Part shown: positions 32,801-38,477 of the stretch, in pieces
Layout: each line of letters starts with the position of its first letter
How positions within the stretch are numbered: position 1 is the first letter of the stretch
Position numbers and translations under genes: made by a program
The notes under the pieces: model-generated
Database searches by the model: none
Seen by the model: only the letters and a program-made list of their open reading frames with translations
What the model was told of the DNA's origin: nothing
Origin: an uncultured Bacteroides sp.
GTDB taxonomy: Bacteria > Bacteroidota > Bacteroidia > Bacteroidales > Bacteroidaceae
Length of the DNA stretch: 38,477 bases
NCBI GenBank assembly: GCA_900553815.1
Contig: USEY01000032.1
Location: 1 to 38,477 of the forward strand
Reading direction: 5' to 3'

Positions 32801-34353
32801 AGAATGTGGTGGTATGTACTGGTGGGGTAACCGACCGTCTGAAAAAAGATTGGGGAATTAATGATGTATGGAATAAAATAATCTTGCCACGTTTTGAACG
32901 GATGAATCAATTGACGGGTACTTCCGATTTTACATCTTCCAATACCAGTGGACATGCTATTCCTGCCATGCCTTTGCATTTGCAAAAAGGGTTCAACAAA
33001 AAACGCATTGACCATCGGCATCATGCAATGGATGCTATTGTGATAGCCTGTGCATCTCGCAATATTGTTAACTATCTGAACAATGAATCGGCAAGCGAAA
33101 AGAGCAAAATTTCTCGCTATGACCTGCAACGCCTATTGTGCACGAAGGTCAAAGAAGGCGAAGGTTATCAATGGTTGGTAAACAAACCGTGGAATACTTT
33201 TACACAAGATGTGTATGACGTCTTAAAGCAATTGGTAGTCAGTTTTAAGCAAAACTTACGTGTCATCAATAAAACTGTAAATTACTATCAGCGTAAGGAA
33301 AATGGTAAAACAATTCTATCCAAGCAAACTAAGGGAGACAATTGGGCTATCCGGAAACCTATGCACAAGGATACTGTTTATGGAGAAGTTAATTTGCGCA
33401 AAGAGGCCACAGCTCCCCTCAAAGTAGTCATGGCTAATCCTATGAAGGTTGTTGACAAGGATTTGAAACATAAATTGGTAGAGTTGCTCCGCAAAGGATG
33501 GAATGAAAAGCAAATAAAGAACTATTTTGAAGAGCATCAGGATAGCTGGCAAGAACTGAATCTGAAGAAAATACCGGTTTATTATTTTACTAAAGAAACC
33601 AAAGAACGTTTTTTCGCTTCGCGTAAGGCGCTAGATGCTACCTTTGATGAAGAAACAATTGAAGGGAGTGTTACCGATACTGGAATACAAACCATATTGT
33701 TGCGTCATTTAGAAGCGGAAGGTGGTAAGCCAGAAGTGGCTTTCTCGCCTGAGGGAATAGAGCGGATGAACAAAAATATAACGGCATTGAATGGTGGACG
33801 CAAACATCAGCCTATTTACAAAGTGCGCAAATATGAGAAGGCAGATAAATTTGCGATTGGACAAAAAGGAAATAAATCTTCCAAGTTTGTGGAGGCTGCT
33901 AAGGGCACTAATCTGTTTTTTGCTGTGTATGAGCAGGAACAGGTCGATAAGAAAAGTGGTGAAATAGTGAAGAAACGTACCTTTGCTACGATTCCTCTGA
34001 ATGTGGCAATCTATCGTCTGAAAAATGGACTATCACCTGCTCCAGAAGATGAAAACGGTAAATTGCCGGCATTTATATTATCGCCTAATGATTTGGTCTA
34101 TGTACCTACTCCCGATGAACTTAGGGAGAGGAAATATCCTGATGGTGTTAATCCCGAACGGATATATAAAATGGTGAGCTGTACTGAAAGCGAGGCACAT
34201 TTTGTTCCTGCAAGCATTGCAAGTCCTGTTTTACAGATAGTTGAATTGGGAAGTAATAATAAAGCACAGCGGGCATGGACTTCAGAAATGATTAAGGAAA
34301 TATGTATTCCATTGCAGGTAGACCGTTTAGGTAATATATCTTTTAAAATATAG
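29821..34353 (+). CDS. cas9: Cas9 endonuclease, type II-C
   Basis: Cas9 is the single-protein interference nuclease guided by crRNA and tracrRNA. The 1510-residue protein has RuvC-I at ILGLDLGTNSIGWAV (Asp8) and an arginine-rich bridge helix at about 60-90 (QTRNRTQARGVRHLYERARL). RuvC-II is EIHVELGREM (Glu741). The HNH domain has EIEHIIPKSRYFDDS (His874), then NKVICESEVNKLKDNQ. RuvC-III is DHRHHAMDA (His1068, Asp1071). All catalytic residues are present. It is much longer than typical II-C enzymes (about 1000-1100 residues), as is usual in Bacteroidota. The ATG at 29821 is preferred over an in-frame TTG at 29809. It starts the cas9-cas1-cas2 operon; there is no csn2 or cas4. The gene is AT-rich relative to the xylose operon. 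Confidence 0.98.
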   Translation: MKRILGLDLGTNSIGWAVINKSIDENGNETFKGIEAAGSRIIPMDAAILGDFDKGNNVSQTRNRTQARGVRHLYERARLRRERLHRILSLIGFLPEHYAIQLDRYGKFLPDKEPKLAWCKNEVGKYQFLFQNSFAEMLEEFKKHNPDFVANEVKVPYDWTIYYLRKKALTQKIAKEELAWILLNFNQKRGYYQLRDEEEEQVSAKVRQYFDRQQVVDIIDTKELYKGMNIYRVVLANGIAGKVFKKEMPDWLGKEKDIIVTVDIDKEGKDKHEEDGSLSCRFKVPSEAEWETEWKLIKEKTQHDLDASGKSVGEYVFDTLLYNPMQKVRGKLVRTIERKYYKDELIQILRKQKEFHSELNDSGLYQKCLEELYANNPAHRNLMASHDLSYFLINDILFYQRPLKSKKALIDNCPYEGHEYLDKETNAKKYVPVKCISKSHPLFQEFRLWQFVSNLRIYQKEKLVGDKVKTDVDVTQEFLKNEDDYVALFEWLNNRKEIKQEQFLKYPPFGLKKEVGKYRWNYVEDKIYPCNETHSMMLTRLEKAGISANFLTSEHEEALWHVLYSVSGKEELKLALKSFAAKHGLDTPFVDAFLNTPPFEKTYGSYSAKAIKKLLPLMRMGHYWKAENIDTHTRERIDKIMTGEYDESIRNRVREKAIHLTELSSFKGLPLWLACYIVYDRHSESREINNWKSPAEIDEFLAGFKQHSLRNPIVEQVVLETLRTVRDIWKQNGQIDEIHVELGREMKNPADKRRKMSQKMQENENANLRIKALLVEFMNPELGIENVRPYSPSQQDLLRIFEEGAWNASCATDEQYDEMLAILKKFNESDAKKRPTASDIKRYRLWLEQKYRSPYTGVVIPLSKLFTPAYEIEHIIPKSRYFDDSFSNKVICESEVNKLKDNQLGYEFIKNHHGEKVQLSAGATVQILSVEAYERLVKDSYAQARAKMKKLLMDDIPEQFIERQLNDSRYISKLVISLLSGVVRTDDEQEAVSKNVVVCTGGVTDRLKKDWGINDVWNKIILPRFERMNQLTGTSDFTSSNTSGHAIPAMPLHLQKGFNKKRIDHRHHAMDAIVIACASRNIVNYLNNESASEKSKISRYDLQRLLCTKVKEGEGYQWLVNKPWNTFTQDVYDVLKQLVVSFKQNLRVINKTVNYYQRKENGKTILSKQTKGDNWAIRKPMHKDTVYGEVNLRKEATAPLKVVMANPMKVVDKDLKHKLVELLRKGWNEKQIKNYFEEHQDSWQELNLKKIPVYYFTKETKERFFASRKALDATFDEETIEGSVTDTGIQTILLRHLEAEGGKPEVAFSPEGIERMNKNITALNGGRKHQPIYKVRKYEKADKFAIGQKGNKSSKFVEAAKGTNLFFAVYEQEQVDKKSGEIVKKRTFATIPLNVAIYRLKNGLSPAPEDENGKLPAFILSPNDLVYVPTPDELRERKYPDGVNPERIYKMVSCTESEAHFVPASIASPVLQIVELGSNNKAQRAWTSEMIKEICIPLQVDRLGNISFKI

Positions 34354-34358
34354 GCTGC

Positions 34359-35626
<1,268 letters not shown>

Positions 35627-35628
35627 AA

Positions 35629-35655
35629 AATAAAATCCTGCAAACTTGCAGGATT
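35629..35655 (-). terminator. Terminator of the pre-crRNA (minus strand), after cas2
   Basis: AATCCTGCAA and TTGCAGGATT (35634-35655) form a 10-bp perfect stem. On the minus strand it is followed by TTATTTTTC, a good T-run, whereas the plus strand has none. It therefore ends transcription coming from the array and supports the right-to-left direction of the array; it may also stop cas2 transcription less efficiently. Confidence 0.8.
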
Positions 35656-35734
35656 CTTCCATAATAGAACAACAAATTTATTATTTCTAAAACTTATTTT
35701 AATCTATTGAATCATAGATGGTTGCATAGAATGT

Positions 35735-38386
35735 GTTGTTCTTTATAGGTCAAAGATACTAATTTGAAAGCAAATCACAACTATCAAGTACCCGTACTGG
35801 CAAAACAAGAGTTGTTCTTTATAGGTCAAAGATACTAATTTGAAAGCAAATCACAACAGTTTCAGGCGTCCGACTTCATCGGCCGCTGTTGTTCTTTATA
35901 GGTCAAAGATACTAATTTGAAAGCAAATCACAACTGCTCTTGCCAAGCAATACGCGCGCTATTGTTGTTCTTTATAGGTCAAAGATACTAATTTGAAAGC
36001 AAATCACAACGGGTAGTTGTGGCTACAGGTATAAGTTCTGTTGTTCTTTATAGGTCAAAGATACTAATTTGAAAGCAAATCACAACAGTACCGTAAATTC
36101 CCGAACGAAGTGAGCGTTGTTCTTTATAGGTCAAAGATACTAATTTGAAAGCAAATCACAACTGTCTGGCCTAACGTGTTTGTTCTGCGCAGTTGTTCTT
36201 TATAGGTCAAAGATACTAATTTGAAAGCAAATCACAACTTCGTTCATTAGTTACGTTTCTGATGCAAAGTTGTTCTTTATAGGTCAAAGATACTAATTTG
36301 AAAGCAAATCACAACTGTCGCATGAAATTCCTTTTTTGTCGCACGGTTGTTCTTTATAGGTCAAAGATACTAATTTGAAAGCAAATCACAACAGTCCCGT
36401 ATGACAGATGAACAACTTTGTAGTTGTTCTTTATAGGTCAAAGATACTAATTTGAAAGCAAATCACAACAGAACTGAATAATTTCAGAATCAGAACTCAG
36501 TTGTTCTTTATAGGTCAAAGATACTAATTTGAAAGCAAATCACAACTTTGCGGTCACGGTCTGACTACCTTTGTGGTTGTTCTTTATAGGTCAAAGATAC
36601 TAATTTGAAAGCAAATCACAACCAAACATAGCTAAATAGTTAAGAGTTAATAGTTGTTCTTTATAGGTCAAAGATACTAATTTGAAAGCAAATCACAACG
36701 GAATTCTTTCTCGCAAAGTATTCGGCTGGTTGTTCTTTATAGGTCAAAGATACTAATTTGAAAGCAAATCACAACTAAGCTTACGGCTTTTGTTTATCAG
36801 GAATTGTTGTTCTTTATAGGTCAAAGATACTAATTTGAAAGCAAATCACAACAGAAGTAACTTCGCTGTGTGATGCGGAGTGGTTGTTCTTTATAGGTCA
36901 AAGATACTAATTTGAAAGCAAATCACAACCAGCTTATCTGATTCCACAACGCAGCGAATGTTGTTCTTTATAGGTCAAAGATACTAATTTGAAAGCAAAT
37001 CACAACGCGAATAGAACTTATATTTTTCCGACAGCTGTTGTTCTTTATAGGTCAAAGATACTAATTTGAAAGCAAATCACAACTACGCTTTTCTTATTAA
37101 AAAGTGATGGACAGTTGTTCTTTATAGGTCAAAGATACTAATTTGAAAGCAAATCACAACTAATGAGGAAGAGGAGATTCTTAAATGAAGTTGTTCTTTA
37201 TAGGTCAAAGATACTAATTTGAAAGCAAATCACAACTATCAGATCTTCCATGTCAGTCACACGGAAGTTGTTCTTTATAGGTCAAAGATACTAATTTGAA
37301 AGCAAATCACAACAAAATTTATTGTTATCAATGTTAACTTGCGTTGTTCTTTATAGGTCAAAGATACTAATTTGAAAGCAAATCACAACTCACGGTTGGG
37401 AGGACTTATAGGAGTAGCGTTGTTCTTTATAGGTCAAAGATACTAATTTGAAAGCAAATCACAACTAGCTGGCGCTGGCGTATCTGCTGGCGCTGGTTGT
37501 TCTTTATAGGTCAAAGATACTAATTTGAAAGCAAATCACAACTAGTAAATGTGTTGAAGCAAGCTACATTGAGTTGTTCTTTATAGGTCAAAGATACTAA
37601 TTTGAAAGCAAATCACAACCGAATGTTACCCGACAAACTTGTACATCGGTTGTTCTTTATAGGTCAAAGATACTAATTTGAAAGCAAATCACAACTGATA
37701 TATCCTTCAGTCGAATGTTTGTCAAGTTGTTCTTTATAGGTCAAAGATACTAATTTGAAAGCAAATCACAACCTGCGGACGCGACAGCAAAAAAGATAAC
37801 TAGTTGTTCTTTATAGGTCAAAGATACTAATTTGAAAGCAAATCACAACTTGTAGCAGTAAGCCCCGATATCGGAACAAGTTGTTCTTTATAGGTCAAAG
37901 ATACTAATTTGAAAGCAAATCACAACCATATATCCCAGAGCCTGATTAGACAAGCTGTTGTTCTTTATAGGTCAAAGATACTAATTTGAAAGCAAATCAC
38001 AACTCTTTGGCATTTCTGCTGCTATCACCTGACGTTGTTCTTTATAGGTCAAAGATACTAATTTGAAAGCAAATCACAACAGTCGTGGCTAGCCTATCAA
38101 GCTGTGGCGAGTTGTTCTTTATAGGTCAAAGATACTAATTTGAAAGCAAATCACAACCCAAAGTACCTTTTTATGTATGATGGTTTGTTGTTCTTTATAG
38201 GTCAAAGATACTAATTTGAAAGCAAATCACAACTGGACACTAGTCAAGGCGGTAGCTTGAGGTGTTGTTCTTTATAGGTCAAAGATACTAATTTGAAAGC
38301 AAATCACAACAAATACAAAGTTGTTGCATGTGCAATAAAGTTGTTCTTTATAGGTCAAAGATACTAATTTGAAAGCAAATCACAAC
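35735..38386 (-). CRISPR. Type II-C CRISPR array, 35 repeats of 47 bp and 34 spacers
   Basis: The repeats start at 35735, 35811, 35888 and so on to 38340 and look identical over 47 bp. By my count 21 spacers are 30 bp and 13 are 29 bp. The repeat ends GTTGT/ACAAC are inverted. The anti-repeat of the minus-strand tracrRNA gene and the terminator at 35629-35655 both show that the array is transcribed right to left, so the leader and newest spacers are at the right end. In that orientation repeat positions 2-25 pair with the tracrRNA, while positions 24-31 read TATCTTTG and positions 1-4 read GTTG, 19 nt apart, an apparent Bacteroides promoter in each repeat. No repeat is visibly degenerate at the trailer end. 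No spacer was recognised as a known target by eye. Confidence 0.99.
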
Positions 38387-38477
38387 TCTTCGAATGCTTA
38401 CGGTAAACCACGTTGCAAATTTTGTGAATTAGTTCCGAATCGGTGCTATTCGTAGTCGATTCGGAACTAATAGTATC
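38387..38477 (-). promoter_or_regulatory. Leader region of the CRISPR array, with a perfect inverted repeat
   Basis: This is the leader side of the array as judged by its direction of transcription. No TTTG/TAnnTTTG promoter is seen in the 91 bases available. Positions 38428-38442 and 38457-38471 form a perfect 15-bp inverted repeat (core TTAGTTCCGAATCG) with a 14-nt spacer. It could be a terminator of a gene beyond the window, a binding site for integration factors, or a recombinase site. The window ends 6 bases later. Confidence 0.55.

Noticed and set aside
35629..35734. csn2, cas4 or a fourth adaptation gene next to cas2
   Set aside because: Only 108 bp separate cas2 from the array, filled by a terminator. 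The locus is therefore II-C and not II-A or II-B.
35735..38386. Self-targeting spacers within this window
   Set aside because: No spacer was seen to match other parts of the window by eye. This is not an exhaustive check; a search of all 34 spacers against the full genome would be needed to settle it.

Overview
The window looks like a Bacteroides chromosome (phylum Bacteroidota); the species is not decided here. The evidence is: Bacteroides-type promoters (TTTG, about 20 nt, TAnnTTTG) in front of many genes; lipoproteins with a Cys followed by polar or acidic residues; fimbrillin (Mfa-like), BspA-type leucine-rich repeat and BACON domains; a xylose operon with a Nudix-type regulator; and a type II-C CRISPR system with a very large Cas9 and 47-bp repeats.

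Layout, left to right. (1) 1-2226: intergenic repeats, an Rpn/PD-(D/E)XK transposase-like nuclease and an AlkZ-related winged-helix protein, both on the minus strand. (2) 3018-4632: two overlapping plus-strand genes, an unknown small protein and a eukaryotic-like Ser/Thr kinase with one membrane helix. (3) 9587-5134: a minus-strand operon of a WG-repeat lipoprotein, an exported barrel-like protein and an FN3/LRR lipoprotein. (4) 17549-10213: a minus-strand fimbrillin cluster. It includes a 1161-residue fusion of fimbrillin, LRR, BACON and M64 peptidase, and it is interrupted by an AT-rich DUF262/DUF1524 (GmrSD-type) defence gene. (5) 17894-19407: a PadR regulator and a PspC membrane protein, with a palindromic operator in the PadR promoter. 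(6) An EamA transporter remnant and fabD. (7) 21457-26880: xylose regulator, xylB, xylA and xylE, closed by a strong terminator. (8) 27352-28644: an AAA/DUF4143 ATPase in a segment bracketed by two 50-bp direct repeats. (9) 29640-38477: the CRISPR-Cas locus.

The CRISPR locus can be read in detail. Cas9 (1510 aa), cas1 and cas2 form a tight plus-strand operon. The tracrRNA gene lies just upstream of cas9 on the minus strand, with its own consensus promoter and terminator. The array (35 repeats, 34 spacers) is transcribed right to left, convergent with the cas genes, and stops at a hairpin-plus-T-run terminator after cas2. The tracrRNA anti-repeat covers only half of each repeat. The other half carries TATCTTTG placed 19 nt from a GTTG, so every repeat appears to hold its own Bacteroides promoter. 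This is the most interesting system-level signal in the window.

Intergenic space is dominated by a dispersed family of long imperfect palindromes (about 200 bp, with an internal GCCCACC/GGTGGGC hairpin), shorter hairpin repeats and purine-rich tandem repeats. Several copies sit inside transcription units, including between xylB and xylA. No rRNA, tRNA or insertion sequence transposase was seen.
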